From Planctomycetota bacterium (GTDB lineage: Bacteria; Planctomycetota; Planctomycetia; Gemmatales; Gemmataceae), in contig JAKBCS010000017.1 of NCBI GenBank assembly GCA_021807595.1, forward strand, positions 1-44,358: a stretch of 44,358 nucleotides of DNA, in the 5' to 3' direction. The position numbers were made by a program, and so were the translations under genes. Positions within the stretch are counted from its first letter, which is position 1. Each line of letters begins with the position of its first letter. Below the pieces are notes generated by a model. The model worked only from the letters and a program-made list of their open reading frames with translations, made no database searches and was not told the DNA's origin. Positions 1 to 9,084 of the stretch are shown piece by piece.

Positions 1-345
1 ATGGGCAAAATCGCGCCTTCGCTCATCGCGCGCGACATCGCACACGGCGAAAAGATCGCTTGCCGCGTGCCGACGGACTATCTCATCGTCGCCGGCGTCA
101 GCAATTGGGGAGCCTATGCCTTGGCCGCCGGCGTCGCCTATCTGCGCCGCTGCCCCTTGCCCGCCGCGCTGTTCGATACTCGGCGCGAGCGCGAATTGCT
201 TCGGCTTATGGTTGAGGAAGGCCCGCTCGTGGACGGTGTTAGCGGAGTTCAAACGGTGAGCGTGGATGGCTTATCGTTCGACGAATACATCGAACCACTC
301 GACCGCATCGGCGAATTATTGAGGAACGAAGGACTGTTGCGATGA
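1..345 (+). CDS. D-glutamate cyclase-like (DUF4392) protein, C-terminal part
   Basis: Only the last 114 codons are in the window; the frame is open at base 1 and the family is roughly 290 residues, so the ATG at base 1 is probably internal. The stretch VAGVSNWGAYALAAG and the tail resemble the C-terminal part of the DUF4392 family, which includes mitochondrial D-glutamate cyclase (D-glutamate to 5-oxoproline). The family call comes from memory of the motif. The gene converges on the epimerase gene with 13 bases between stop codons. The bacterial substrate cannot be inferred here. Confidence 0.7.
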   Translation: MGKIAPSLIARDIAHGEKIACRVPTDYLIVAGVSNWGAYALAAGVAYLRRCPLPAALFDTRRERELLRLMVEEGPLVDGVSGVQTVSVDGLSFDEYIEPLDRIGELLRNEGLLR

Positions 346-358
346 ATTGCGCGGGACT

Positions 359-1327
359 TTATGGGGCAGGGCGTTTGGAATCCGCCACGGCCCGGAGGAT
401 GTCTTCGAGTCCGTGGCGCGGTTGATAACCGATGGTTTGCCGCACGCGAGCCAGGTCTGGTATGCGACAGCGGATGTCCTCAAATCCAAGGGGAAAGACT
501 TTCTCGTAGGCGATGTGTTCGACGACCGCTTGGGGATTCACGGCGCGAACGACGGCGTCGGCCAACTCGCGGATCGTGATCGGCGCGTCGCTGCCGAGAT
601 TGAAAACACGTCCGTAGGCGGAGGGATTGGCCATCAATTGGAGAATGGCGTCCACCACATCGGCGACATGGGCGAAGCAGCGCACCTGTCGACCGTCGCC
701 GTGAACGAGCAGCGGCCGTCCCTCCAGGGCGCAATCGACGAAGCGCGGCAGCACCATGCCGTACTCGCCCACCTGGCGGGGACCGACCACGTTGAAGAAT
801 CGACCGATGACCGCGGGCAAGCCGGTTCGCTGATGTTGGGCCAAGGCGAGGTATTCGTCGATGGCTTTGCTGCACGCATAGACCCATCGGCCGCGCGTGG
901 TGGGGCCGAAGACGAGGTCGTCGTCCTCGGCCAAAGGCGATTTGGGGTTCTTGCCGTACACTTCGCTGGTACTGGCCAGAAAGAGCGGCTTGGGATAGCG
1001 TTCTAGATAGCGCAGAATCGCTTCGACTGGCTCGATGTTGGTGGCCACGGTGCGTTGCGGCTCGTTGAGAACGCGGCGCACACCCACCACGGCGGCGAGA
1101 TGGAAGATCTCGTCGGCTTCGTCGAGGAGTTCGTCCAGATGTTTCTCGTTGGCGATGGTGTCACGAACGAAGCGCAGTCGCGGATGGTTGTGTACCGCGG
1201 CAAGATTGGCGAGCGAGCCGGTGGACAAATCGTCGAGAACGACGACGCTCCGCCCGCGCGCCAACAGCGCCTCGACGAGATGACTGCCGATGAAGCCCGC
1301 TCCGCCCGTGACTAACGAATGCGGCAA
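359..1327 (-). CDS. NAD-dependent sugar-nucleotide epimerase/dehydratase (extended SDR)
   Basis: A 322-residue extended short-chain dehydrogenase/reductase. The N-terminal Rossmann motif TGGAGFIGSH binds NAD; STSEVYG and the catalytic pair YACSK follow in the usual order, then a C-terminal substrate-binding region. Such enzymes interconvert or dehydrate UDP- or dTDP-sugars for surface polysaccharides (UDP-glucuronate decarboxylase, UDP-glucose 4-epimerase, dTDP-glucose 4,6-dehydratase); the sequence does not settle which. The start chosen is TTG at 1327, because GAGGA lies just upstream and the Rossmann strand begins a few residues later. A longer frame to 1468 would add about 47 residues unlike the family. 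It diverges from the DUF4198 gene across 175 bases. Confidence 0.85.
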   Translation of the reverse strand: MPHSLVTGGAGFIGSHLVEALLARGRSVVVLDDLSTGSLANLAAVHNHPRLRFVRDTIANEKHLDELLDEADEIFHLAAVVGVRRVLNEPQRTVATNIEPVEAILRYLERYPKPLFLASTSEVYGKNPKSPLAEDDDLVFGPTTRGRWVYACSKAIDEYLALAQHQRTGLPAVIGRFFNVVGPRQVGEYGMVLPRFVDCALEGRPLLVHGDGRQVRCFAHVADVVDAILQLMANPSAYGRVFNLGSDAPITIRELADAVVRAVNPQAVVEHIAYEKVFPLGFEDIRCRIPDLARVRQTIGYQPRHGLEDILRAVADSKRPAP

Positions 1328-1502
1328 ATCGTCCTCGCAAATTAGAGCCCGACGAGAAGAACGATATTCCCTACAGATGTAACATACCGGAGCGAGGTTC
1401 GAGAAGGGAGAGGCATCATCGCGGGAATTGCTAAAACAATTCACCTCCGCCTGGTTCCGCGAGGCCACTTACGGTCGATTCCGTTTCAAAAGGAGAGCGA
1501 AC

Positions 1503-2861
1503 GTGAAACCATTGCTGTGTCTGATCGCGTTGACGTTAGGAACGCTTGCGACTCGGCCAACCATGGCTCATTTCATCTGGCTGCTGCCTCCGCAAGCCGT
1601 GGAGAAGACGCCGGCGGCGCGGATGATTTTCAGCGAGAACACTAGACCGGATCGACCGGAGCTACTGAAAAAGATCGCCTCGACCCAGGTTATCCTCCGC
1701 CGCAGCGATGAGAAAACGACGCCGCTGAAGACGGAACTCGACAAAGCGACTTGGCGAGCAACATTGCCGAGCGACGGCTTTCAGGAAATCGCCGCAGTTT
1801 GTCGCTATGGGGTGGTACAACATATCGAGTCGGAGCCGTTTTTGCTCAATTACTATGCCAAGACGTTTGTAGGCATCGAAGACTGGGCGCATCCGCCAGC
1901 GCTGTTCGGCAAAGCGTGGGACAAGCTCCCGCTGGAACTCGTGCCGGTGCTGCCCAAGCAGGGCGAACCGCAGCTGCGCGTACTGTGGCAAGGCAAACCG
2001 TTGGCCGACGCCAAGGTCGTTCTCCAGGTTCCCGGCGAGAGCGAGTCCGTGGAAGTGAAAAGCGACAGAGACGGCGTCTTCTCCTTGCCCGAACCGAAGA
2101 GGGGAGGACTGTACGGCCTTCGCGTCGGGCATATCGAAGATCGGAAGGGCGAATTCGAGGGCAAGAAGTACAAAGAAGTTCGCCACTATTCCACGTTGGT
2201 GCTGGAGGCTCCCAAAGGCTCCGAGCCGAGAGCGGCAGGTAATCCGGAGGCGACGAAGTTATTGACCGAGGCGCGTGCTGCGCGCGCGCTCTACCACAAG
2301 TTCCCTGGCTTCAAGGCCGATCTCGAAGTCAACGTGGAGGGCAATCCCATGCGCGGCCAAGTCGAAGTCAGCGATACGGGCACGGTGACGCTGAAACTGG
2401 ACGATGCCGATGCCGAGAAATGGGCCAAAAGTACCCTCGGCTCCATCGTGGGCCATCGTTTGAGCGGCGGGCCGGACGAGGAAACGCCCTGCGCTTTCGC
2501 CGACGAGGACGAAGCCCATCCCTTGGGGCGCGCCATCCGCGTTCTCAACGATGAGTTTCATTCCAGCTATCGCATCCGCGATCGCCAGGTTATCGTCGTC
2601 AATCGCCAGGTGCCGGGCGCGCACTTCACCATCACGGTGATGGAAAACGTGCTGACCAAAGACAAGAAGTATTTGCCGGCCTGCTACGTCGTCAATACCT
2701 GGAACGCCAAGACGGAGGCGCTGATGAGTTCCGAAACGCACCATCAAACGTGGCAGCGGGTCGGCGCGTTCGATCTGCCGAACGCGACACTGATCGTCAA
2801 GGCGACGAACGGCAAATTGGAGTCTCGAAGTATCAAATTGTCGAAGATTCAGTTGAAGTGA
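1503..2861 (+). CDS. Secreted DUF4198-DUF3386 fusion protein
   Basis: A 452-residue exported protein. The GTG start at 1503 follows AGGAG at 1491-1495 and opens a signal peptide of about 22 residues ending near TMAHF. Residues about 20-240 look like DUF4198, a periplasmic beta-rich family related to the NikM/CbiN-type metal-uptake proteins and typically starting AHFIWLLP. Residues about 255-450 (from TEARAARALYHKFPGFKADL) resemble DUF3386, best known from cyanobacteria. Both assignments are by eye. A role in divalent-metal handling or envelope binding is inference. Its stop is 2 bases from that of the convergent HD-GYP gene, so the two 3' ends must overlap in transcription. Confidence 0.72.
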   Translation: MKPLLCLIALTLGTLATRPTMAHFIWLLPPQAVEKTPAARMIFSENTRPDRPELLKKIASTQVILRRSDEKTTPLKTELDKATWRATLPSDGFQEIAAVCRYGVVQHIESEPFLLNYYAKTFVGIEDWAHPPALFGKAWDKLPLELVPVLPKQGEPQLRVLWQGKPLADAKVVLQVPGESESVEVKSDRDGVFSLPEPKRGGLYGLRVGHIEDRKGEFEGKKYKEVRHYSTLVLEAPKGSEPRAAGNPEATKLLTEARAARALYHKFPGFKADLEVNVEGNPMRGQVEVSDTGTVTLKLDDADAEKWAKSTLGSIVGHRLSGGPDEETPCAFADEDEAHPLGRAIRVLNDEFHSSYRIRDRQVIVVNRQVPGAHFTITVMENVLTKDKKYLPACYVVNTWNAKTEALMSSETHHQTWQRVGAFDLPNATLIVKATNGKLESRSIKLSKIQLK

Positions 2862-2863
2862 CG

Positions 2864-4441
2864 CTATCCGTCTGTCGAGAGAACGCGGACGTGCTTGGAG
2901 GGGGTCAACACGGTCGCTTGCGCGTTCATCTCTCTGAGAATGGTTTGCTGCATGCCGAGGAAGGCGACGGCGAAGGCGGGGTCGAACTGTCGTCCGACCT
3001 GCTTTTCGATCTCGGTGAAGGCGACGGCCGGGGCCATGCCTTTGCGATAGGGGCGGTCGGAAGTCATGGCGTCGAAGGCGTCGGCCAAGGCCACCACGCG
3101 CGCCAACGGCGAAATGGCTTCGCCGCCCAGACCGTCGGGGTAGCCCTTGCCGTCCCAGCGTTCGTGGTGCGAACGAACGATGGGGAGAATCGGTTTGAGG
3201 TCGGGTACCGTGGAGACGATGTCGGCCCCCTTGACGGTGTGCGATTTCATGACCTCGAACTCTTCCGGAGTTAGGCGATCCGGTTTGCGCAGAATAGCGT
3301 CGTCGATGCCGATTTTGCCGATGTCGTGCAGGGGGGTGCCGATGCGAATCAATTGGATGTCTTGCGGGGACATATTCAATTCTTGAGCCAACAGAATCGA
3401 ATAAGTGCTGACGCGCAAGGTGTGTCCGCCGGTGTACTCGTCGCGCATTTCGACGGCTTGGGCGAGAATGGTGATGGTGTCGAGGAAGAGATCGCGTTGT
3501 TTTTTGACCAGCTGAGCGCACTCGATGCCCGCCGAAACGTTGGCGGCCAAGGCGTCGGCCAGGTGTAGATCGTCCATGCTGAACGGTTTTTGCCAGGGGC
3601 CGCGGTCAAGGTGCAGCACGCCAAGTCGTTTGCGCGGCGTGCGCAGCAACACGCATAGCACCGAGGCCATCGACCCCTCGGCGATGCTCTTGGCCATGGC
3701 CAATTCCGGATCGTCATCGACCTTGTGGCAGAGGATCGATTCGCCGCGCGAGACGCAGCGCTGAGCCAGGCTTTGACTGAATTGGAATCGCCCGCCGACT
3801 CCTTCGCGTCCGGCGGCGAGCGCGCGCGGTTGACCTCGCCCCGTCACGAGCGCTCGGAGTTTCAATTTGCTTTCGACACCCTCGGCCAAGACGATTGCTC
3901 CGCGCTGGGCATCGAGGACGGCCACCGCATCGTTGAGGATCGAGTGGAGCAGGTCTTCTTCTTTTTCGATGTGGACGAGATGGTGTCCGGCACGGAGCAA
4001 AGCCAACAGCTGCTCGCCGGCGCGCGGGCTGCGTTGACTATCGAACGCCAAGCCCTCCAACGCCTCGTCCCACGACGATTTGGCCGTGGCCTCGACGCGC
4101 ATCTCCTCGTTTCCAGAACCGCTGGAGTCGGGTTCGCAATCGCTCAGCGCCTCGACGATCAGGGCGATTTCACCGAATTGGAGGAGGTCGCGGACGCGCA
4201 ACGGCCATTGACCGGCGCTCAGCGGCACGCCGTTGAGCCTCGTACCGTTGGTGCTGCCCAGATCCCGCAAGCGCCAACCGCGTTCGGTGTGGCGAATTTC
4301 GGCATGATTGCGGCTGACGGACGCATCGTCGAGGATTACTTCGAGGGGACCGAGTCGTCCGACCCGCACGCACTCGGTAGACTCCCACGATTGCCCTTTG
4401 AACGAGCCGTTCAAGCCGCGCAAGCGAATGCTCCTTTTCAC
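2864..4441 (-). CDS. FHA-GAF-HD-GYP domain protein (cyclic-di-GMP phosphodiesterase-like)
   Basis: A 525-residue cytoplasmic signalling protein with a GTG start after GGGAG. Residues 1-98 form an FHA phosphothreonine-binding domain (VGRLGP, SRNHAEI, DLGSTNGTRLNG). Residues about 150-300 are a GAF-like sensory domain. The C-terminal third is an HD-GYP domain with the metal-binding HDIGKIG and the signature HHERWDGKGYPDGL intact, followed by ALADAFDAMTSDRPYR. HD-GYP domains hydrolyse cyclic-di-GMP; with every signature residue present, activity is likely. The FHA domain suggests control by a Ser/Thr kinase, which is not encoded in this window. Two other FHA genes lie at 24642 and 40107. Confidence 0.9.
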   Translation of the reverse strand: MKRSIRLRGLNGSFKGQSWESTECVRVGRLGPLEVILDDASVSRNHAEIRHTERGWRLRDLGSTNGTRLNGVPLSAGQWPLRVRDLLQFGEIALIVEALSDCEPDSSGSGNEEMRVEATAKSSWDEALEGLAFDSQRSPRAGEQLLALLRAGHHLVHIEKEEDLLHSILNDAVAVLDAQRGAIVLAEGVESKLKLRALVTGRGQPRALAAGREGVGGRFQFSQSLAQRCVSRGESILCHKVDDDPELAMAKSIAEGSMASVLCVLLRTPRKRLGVLHLDRGPWQKPFSMDDLHLADALAANVSAGIECAQLVKKQRDLFLDTITILAQAVEMRDEYTGGHTLRVSTYSILLAQELNMSPQDIQLIRIGTPLHDIGKIGIDDAILRKPDRLTPEEFEVMKSHTVKGADIVSTVPDLKPILPIVRSHHERWDGKGYPDGLGGEAISPLARVVALADAFDAMTSDRPYRKGMAPAVAFTEIEKQVGRQFDPAFAVAFLGMQQTILREMNAQATVLTPSKHVRVLSTDG

Positions 4442-4761
4442 CGCCTATCTCCCAGAATGCGCCATTTCCCGCTGGAGCGAGTGACCGGGAATTGTCACCA
4501 CGGACGAGTCGAATGAACTATAGCTCGTACAAGGCGGGAGAGGCCAACGAGGAAAATAAATCGGGCCGTGCCATTACGGTCGAAAGCGACGATTATAACG
4601 GAGGCCGCGTGGCTGCGAATCGCCTGAGACGAGGAGGACCTCGCCGAATCGAGGCAGCGAAAAATCGAAGGCGGGGGCGGCTCTTGCTTGACCCATTCTC
4701 GCCAACACTTTAAGATCAACTTTGATTGGGGTGGGGTTCACGTCTTTCTGGAGGGTTCGTT
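4442..4761. other. Divergent intergenic region, about 320 bases
   Basis: No credible gene: the open frames on both strands are short and without family features. It must hold the promoters of the HD-GYP gene (minus) and the secreted hydrolase-like gene (plus). A TATAAT on the minus strand at 4597-4592 is a possible -10 box for the HD-GYP gene, about 150 bases from its start, but there is no good -35 match. GGAGGG just before 4762 is the ribosome binding site of the plus-strand gene. Confidence 0.5.
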
Positions 4762-5940
4762 ATGCGACTCTTGGCCCGTTGCTTCCCGGTGGGGCTGGCG
4801 TTCTTGATACTTTCCTCGGTACAGTCCGCTCGCTCCTTGGCGGCCGACGACGCGAAACCCGAAAGGAAGCCGGTACGCTTCAATACCTTCGACGAGGTCG
4901 AATTGGGTGGTTCCTTCTATCGGTCCTCGCCCGCCGCCGGCAATAAAGATAAAGACACGGTCGTACTGTTGCTGCACGATTTCAACCATCTCAAGGGCGG
5001 AGGCAGCCATCAAGACGGCTGGAACAACTTGGCCGGCGAACTCCAGAAGGCCGGTTACAGCGTCCTCAGCTTCGACTTTCGCGGCTTCGGCGACAGCAAG
5101 AGCGTCGGCGAGAAGTTCTGGACGTATCCGTTTAATCGTGGGGCCGGGCGGGGGCGCGGCGTGAAACCGCCGAGTTCGATCGATCAGAAGAATTTCTCGC
5201 AGACATATTATTTGTCGTTGGTGAACGACATTGCCGCCGCTCGCAGCTATTTGAACGTGCTTAACGACGCCGGCGATGTCAACTCCTCGAACATCGTCGT
5301 CGTCGGAGCCGGCCAGGGTGCGACGCTCGGTGCGTTGTGGATGCTGTCCGAGTGCCGCCGACAGCGCGACAATACCTCCGATCGGCTGTTGCCGGGCATG
5401 AATCCCCCTTTCCGCACCCTCGACGACCCCGAAGGGAACGATTTGGCCGCATCCATCTGGCTGACCATTACCCCCGAAGTGGAACGGCGATTACTCGGCA
5501 ACGCTCTCAAATCCGCGCTGGTGGACATCGGCAAAACCGCCCGCATCCCCACTTGCTTCTTGTACGGCAAAAGCGACGACCCCGCCGCCACGTTGGCGAC
5601 GAACTACTTCAACGCCATCACCGCGGAGCCGGGCAAGCCGAAACTGGAAACGAAAACCGACACGAAAGCCTGCAAGGCCAAGGCTGTTCCCGGATCGGGC
5701 ACTCTCTCCGGTTCCAACCTCTTGAAACAGAGAAGCACGACGAAAGAGATCATCGATTTTATCAATCGAGTCATCGAGGATCGCGGCACGCGCGTGCGGA
5801 AGGAGCGTCAGGACGTGAAGTACGCTTTCTGTTGGTCGCTGCCCTGGCCGACGAAAACCGTTCGGGCGCGCCCCGTGGCCAAAATGCCCGGCGAACCCGT
5901 CACGCGCATCATCCCGCTCGAGGCCCTCGGCCTTCGCTGA
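4762..5940 (+). CDS. Secreted alpha/beta-hydrolase-fold protein lacking the nucleophile
   Basis: A 392-residue protein with a signal peptide (about residues 1-30, ending near SLAADD). The start at 4762 has GGAGGG about 7 bases upstream; a start 36 bases earlier would spoil the signal peptide. The alpha/beta-hydrolase core is visible: VVLLLHDFNH (oxyanion-loop strand), SFDFRGFGDS, and the nucleophile elbow VVVGAGQGATLG. In active enzymes the elbow reads G-x-S-x-G; here Gly184 sits where Ser should be, so ordinary serine hydrolysis is unlikely. The C-terminal part is rich in Lys and Thr and does not resemble a lid. Probably a binding or structural envelope protein; substrate unknown. Confidence 0.75.
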   Translation: MRLLARCFPVGLAFLILSSVQSARSLAADDAKPERKPVRFNTFDEVELGGSFYRSSPAAGNKDKDTVVLLLHDFNHLKGGGSHQDGWNNLAGELQKAGYSVLSFDFRGFGDSKSVGEKFWTYPFNRGAGRGRGVKPPSSIDQKNFSQTYYLSLVNDIAAARSYLNVLNDAGDVNSSNIVVVGAGQGATLGALWMLSECRRQRDNTSDRLLPGMNPPFRTLDDPEGNDLAASIWLTITPEVERRLLGNALKSALVDIGKTARIPTCFLYGKSDDPAATLATNYFNAITAEPGKPKLETKTDTKACKAKAVPGSGTLSGSNLLKQRSTTKEIIDFINRVIEDRGTRVRKERQDVKYAFCWSLPWPTKTVRARPVAKMPGEPVTRIIPLEALGLR

Positions 5941-5972
5941 GGGCGAAGCGATCCGAGAGGGGAAACACCCAT

Positions 5973-6917
5973 TTACCCTGCCTTCTCCTCGTCGTGGCCG
6001 CGCGGATGGAACTGGCGGTGAATGGCCCGCAGTCGGTCCCGATCGACGTGTGTGTAATGCTGCGTGGTGCGGATGTTGGCGTGGCCGAGCAACTCTTGCA
6101 CGGTGCGCAAGTCCGCGCCACCGGCCAACAAGTGGGTGGCAAAGCTGTGGCGCAGGGTGTGCGGGCTGATTTTGCCCGTCAGTCCGGAGCGGCGCGCGTA
6201 TTTCTTTACCAGAACCCACAACATGACACGCGTTAATCCCTTGCCACCGCGACTAACGAATACCCACGGCGCATCCGTTACCGCGCGGGTTAGGCGCGGT
6301 CTTTGTTCGTCGAGATACGACCGCAGCGCCGCGACGGCATGACGACCCAGCGGCACAATCCGTTGCTTATTTCCCTTGCCGAAGCATTTGCAAAAGCCCG
6401 ATTCGAGATGCAAATCTTCCATTTTCAATCCCACGGTCTCGGAGGCGCGGCTGCCGGTGGCGTACAGCGTCTCCAAGATGGCCCGATCGCGCAAAAAAAA
6501 GCGGTCCAACGGACGCGGTTCCTCGAGTAGTTTCGTCACACTTTCGGGACTCAGGACGTGTGGGATGCGCTCCCACAAGGCCGGGGAGCTGAGCAACTCG
6601 ACGGTGTTTTCGTTCGTGCGTTCTTCCAAGCGCAGAAAGCGATAGAACATTTTCAGGGCGACGAGGTGGCGCGCCACGCTGGGGGGGGCCAACCCTTCGG
6701 CGCGGAGAAATTCGAGGTAATAGCTAAACTCTCGCAACGTGGGATGCAGATAATCCGGCAACCCATCGCCAGCGATCCACTGAGCGAAGCGGTCGAGATC
6801 TCGCCCGTAGGCCAAAAGGGTGTTATCGGCCAAACCGCGCTCGGCGCGGATATAGTTGCGAAACGCTTGGATGTCTTCGAGCAGAGCGCTGTAGTGGCTG
6901 AGACGTTCGGACGGCAT
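5973..6917 (-). CDS. xerD: XerC/XerD-type tyrosine recombinase
   Basis: A 314-residue tyrosine recombinase of normal length for XerC/XerD, which resolve chromosome dimers at dif sites near the terminus. The N-terminal SAM-like core-binding domain (about 1-105) begins FRNYIRAERGLADNTLLAY. The catalytic domain keeps Arg in YATGSRASE, the HTLRHSFATHLL box and the LGHANIRTTQHYTHV box with the nucleophilic Tyr. GGGAGG 5 bases before the ATG sets the start. It closely matches housekeeping Xer proteins and has no integrase-like extras or att-like repeats nearby, so it is probably not a phage or island integrase. XerD versus XerC cannot be decided by eye. Confidence 0.88.
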   Translation of the reverse strand: MPSERLSHYSALLEDIQAFRNYIRAERGLADNTLLAYGRDLDRFAQWIAGDGLPDYLHPTLREFSYYLEFLRAEGLAPPSVARHLVALKMFYRFLRLEERTNENTVELLSSPALWERIPHVLSPESVTKLLEEPRPLDRFFLRDRAILETLYATGSRASETVGLKMEDLHLESGFCKCFGKGNKQRIVPLGRHAVAALRSYLDEQRPRLTRAVTDAPWVFVSRGGKGLTRVMLWVLVKKYARRSGLTGKISPHTLRHSFATHLLAGGADLRTVQELLGHANIRTTQHYTHVDRDRLRAIHRQFHPRGHDEEKAG

Positions 6918-7080
6918 GACGGCCTCCCTGCGAATCGTGTCGTCCTCGTTGGCGATCCGGAGTGAGACGAGCTTCGCTCCAAGGCGTAAACGACGCGACC
7001 ATTAGCCCAAACATATACTATACCATGCTTTTTCCGCTTTGGTGTTGTTCGTGCTTTAGCGCGTCATTTGGAGTCGAAGA

Positions 7081-8070
7081 ATGAAGGCAATTGTCTGCGA
7101 CCAGTGGGGCGAACCGGAAGAGGTACTCCAGCTGCGCGAGGTTCCGGATCGCGCAGCGGGGCGCGGGGAAGTGCGCGTGCGCATGATCGCAAGTCCCATC
7201 AATCCGGCCGATCTTCTCATGGTTCGCGGTCAATATGGGCGTCAGCCCCCCTTACCCGCGACGCCGGGCTTTGAGGGGGTCGGCGTGGTCGAGTCCGGCT
7301 CCGGTCTGTTGGCGCGGCGCGTGATGGGACGACGGGTCGCCGTTCTCAATAGCGGCGACGGCAACTGGAAAGAATACGTTGTCCTACCGGCACGGCAGGC
7401 CGTGCCGGTTCCCAACGAGCTAACCGACGAACAAGCCGCTACCTTTTTCGTGAACCCTGCCAGTGCCTTGACGATGACCCGCACCGTCTTGCAAGTGCCG
7501 CCCGGCGCGTGGCTGTTGCAGACGGCGGCGGGCAGCACCCTGGGACGCATGATTATTCGTTTAGGAACGTACTACGGTTTCCGTACTCTCAATGTGGTTC
7601 GACGGCGCGAACAAGCCGACGAGTTGCTGCGTCTGGGGGGTACGGCGGTCGTTGCCACCAACGAGGAATCGTTGCTCGAGCGCGTGCGGGAGTTGACCGG
7701 AGGCGAAGGCGTGCCGTTCGCGCTCGACGCGGTGGGGGGCGACATGGGATCGCAAGCGGTCGGCGCTTTGGGGCGTGGAGGGAGGATGCTCGTCTACGGC
7801 ACGCTGTCGGGCGAACCGCTGCGCGTCGATCCGCGCACGCTCATGGTCGGACAAAAGCGCATCGAAGGGTTTTGGCTTTCCGAATGGGTGCGGGCGCAAA
7901 AGCCGTGGACGATGTTGCTGTTGTTTCGGCGCATCGCTAAGCTGATGCGAGGTGGTGTCTTGGTCTCCGACATGGGTAAAAGTTTCCCTCTCAGCGACAT
8001 TCACGCCGCCGTCCGTCAGGCGGCTCTACCGGGAAGACAGGGCAAGGTACTGTTGCGGATGGGCGGATGA
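7081..8070 (+). CDS. Zinc-independent medium-chain dehydrogenase/reductase (enoyl reductase- or quinone oxidoreductase-like)
   Basis: A 329-residue MDR-superfamily protein. The N-terminal GroES-like domain (about 1-125) contains SPINPADLLMVRGQYG and PATPGFEGVGVV; the Rossmann domain has LLQTAAGSTLGRMIIRLG as its nucleotide-binding turn. The Cys/His zinc ligands of classical alcohol dehydrogenases are absent, placing it with NADPH quinone oxidoreductases and the mitochondrial-type trans-2-enoyl-CoA/ACP reductases (MECR/Etr1), which it most resembles by the INPAD and AAGSTLGRM motifs. Substrate not determinable. It stands alone, diverging from xerD. Confidence 0.83.
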   Translation: MKAIVCDQWGEPEEVLQLREVPDRAAGRGEVRVRMIASPINPADLLMVRGQYGRQPPLPATPGFEGVGVVESGSGLLARRVMGRRVAVLNSGDGNWKEYVVLPARQAVPVPNELTDEQAATFFVNPASALTMTRTVLQVPPGAWLLQTAAGSTLGRMIIRLGTYYGFRTLNVVRRREQADELLRLGGTAVVATNEESLLERVRELTGGEGVPFALDAVGGDMGSQAVGALGRGGRMLVYGTLSGEPLRVDPRTLMVGQKRIEGFWLSEWVRAQKPWTMLLLFRRIAKLMRGGVLVSDMGKSFPLSDIHAAVRQAALPGRQGKVLLRMGG

Positions 8071-8138
8071 TGACGCATATTTCCCGGCGACTTGGGTTCC
8101 GAAGCAATTGAGCATCTCAAATGTAGGAGAACTTGGTC

Positions 8139-9062
8139 ATGCTGCGAACGATCGGTCTGCTTGCCCTCTTCGCGTCGTTGTCCGTAGCCGCCCCGGTACG
8201 GGTGCAGGATGTCTACGACATTAAGCTTAAGAAGAGCGGTAAGGGCGAGGCGTTCACGCAATTGAGGCACGAAACCGAGGCTTCGACTTTCAAGCTCGAA
8301 GATTCGGCCGGCAAGCCGCTGATCGAGAAAAAAACCACAAAAACGGTTGAGGAAGAGTTTAAGGAGACCGTCCTCGAAAAGGAAAAGGGCAAGCGAGCCA
8401 GTAAGTTGCGCCGCGAATACCGCAAAGCCATCTCGAAATCCGACGGGAAGGATGCGCAGCTCGCCTACGACGGCAAGACCGTTCTAATCGAGAAAAAAGC
8501 TAATAATTATCATTTTACCATCGAGGGAGGCGAGGAACTGAAGGGCGGGGATGCCGCCTCGCTCGACAACTCGTTCAACAATCCGGGCTTGACCGACAGC
8601 GAGCGAGACGTATTAGAGAAGGCGTTTTTGCCCAAAAAACCAGTCAGGCTCAATGAGACGTGGAAGTTCGATCCGAGTGAAATCGTGAAGTCGCTCGAAA
8701 AGAGTTTTATAGGGTCACTCCCCGTAGACAAGAGCAAGATGAAAGGGGAATGCAAGTTGTTGCGCGTCTACAAAAAGGACGGTCGGCAGTTCGGAGCGTT
8801 CGACATCGATCTCGACCTGCCGCTGAAAGGCCGGCTTGCCGTGGCCAAGGAGATAGACGCGACCGTTCAAGAAGGCTCGAAAATGCACTTTTTGGCCAAG
8901 TATGACGGTTGTATCGATGGCACCTCTTCGGACGGCGTCATGGAAGGCACGATGGAGATCGATCTCGTTGCGACCTACCAATCGTCGGGCCAAGAACTCA
9001 AGATGACCCTGCGCGGAAGTCACAAAGAAAAACAGAGCGAGACGGATCTGTCCAAGAAATGA
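8139..9062 (+). CDS. Secreted protein of unknown function
   Basis: A 307-residue protein not recognised as a named family. It starts at the ATG at 8139, with AGGAGA 8 bases upstream; a TTG six bases earlier is too close to that site. The signal peptide is residues 1-20 (LLALFASLSVAAP). The mature part is very rich in Lys and Glu, with alternating beta-like segments such as AQLAYDGKTVLIEKKANNY and no cysteines. Its general look is like planctomycete secreted proteins of unknown role. It converges on the HtrA gene across an 80-base gap that holds a strong hairpin. Confidence 0.75.
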   Translation: MLRTIGLLALFASLSVAAPVRVQDVYDIKLKKSGKGEAFTQLRHETEASTFKLEDSAGKPLIEKKTTKTVEEEFKETVLEKEKGKRASKLRREYRKAISKSDGKDAQLAYDGKTVLIEKKANNYHFTIEGGEELKGGDAASLDNSFNNPGLTDSERDVLEKAFLPKKPVRLNETWKFDPSEIVKSLEKSFIGSLPVDKSKMKGECKLLRVYKKDGRQFGAFDIDLDLPLKGRLAVAKEIDATVQEGSKMHFLAKYDGCIDGTSSDGVMEGTMEIDLVATYQSSGQELKMTLRGSHKEKQSETDLSKK

Positions 9063-9084
9063 GACGAGGTGAGCGAAAATCGCT

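Noticed and set aside
2259-3521. 420-codon minus-strand frame over the DUF4198 and HD-GYP genes
   Set aside because: It overlaps two well-supported genes, is Arg/His-rich in its first part, and shows no domain.
5925-5955. Hairpin between the hydrolase-like and xerD genes
   Set aside because: Only about six bases pair (CTTCGC/GCGAAG), overlapping the coding end; too weak to call.
5973-6917. XerD-type recombinase as the integrase of a genomic island
   Set aside because: It matches housekeeping Xer in length and motifs, with no tRNA, att-like repeats or cargo genes beside it.
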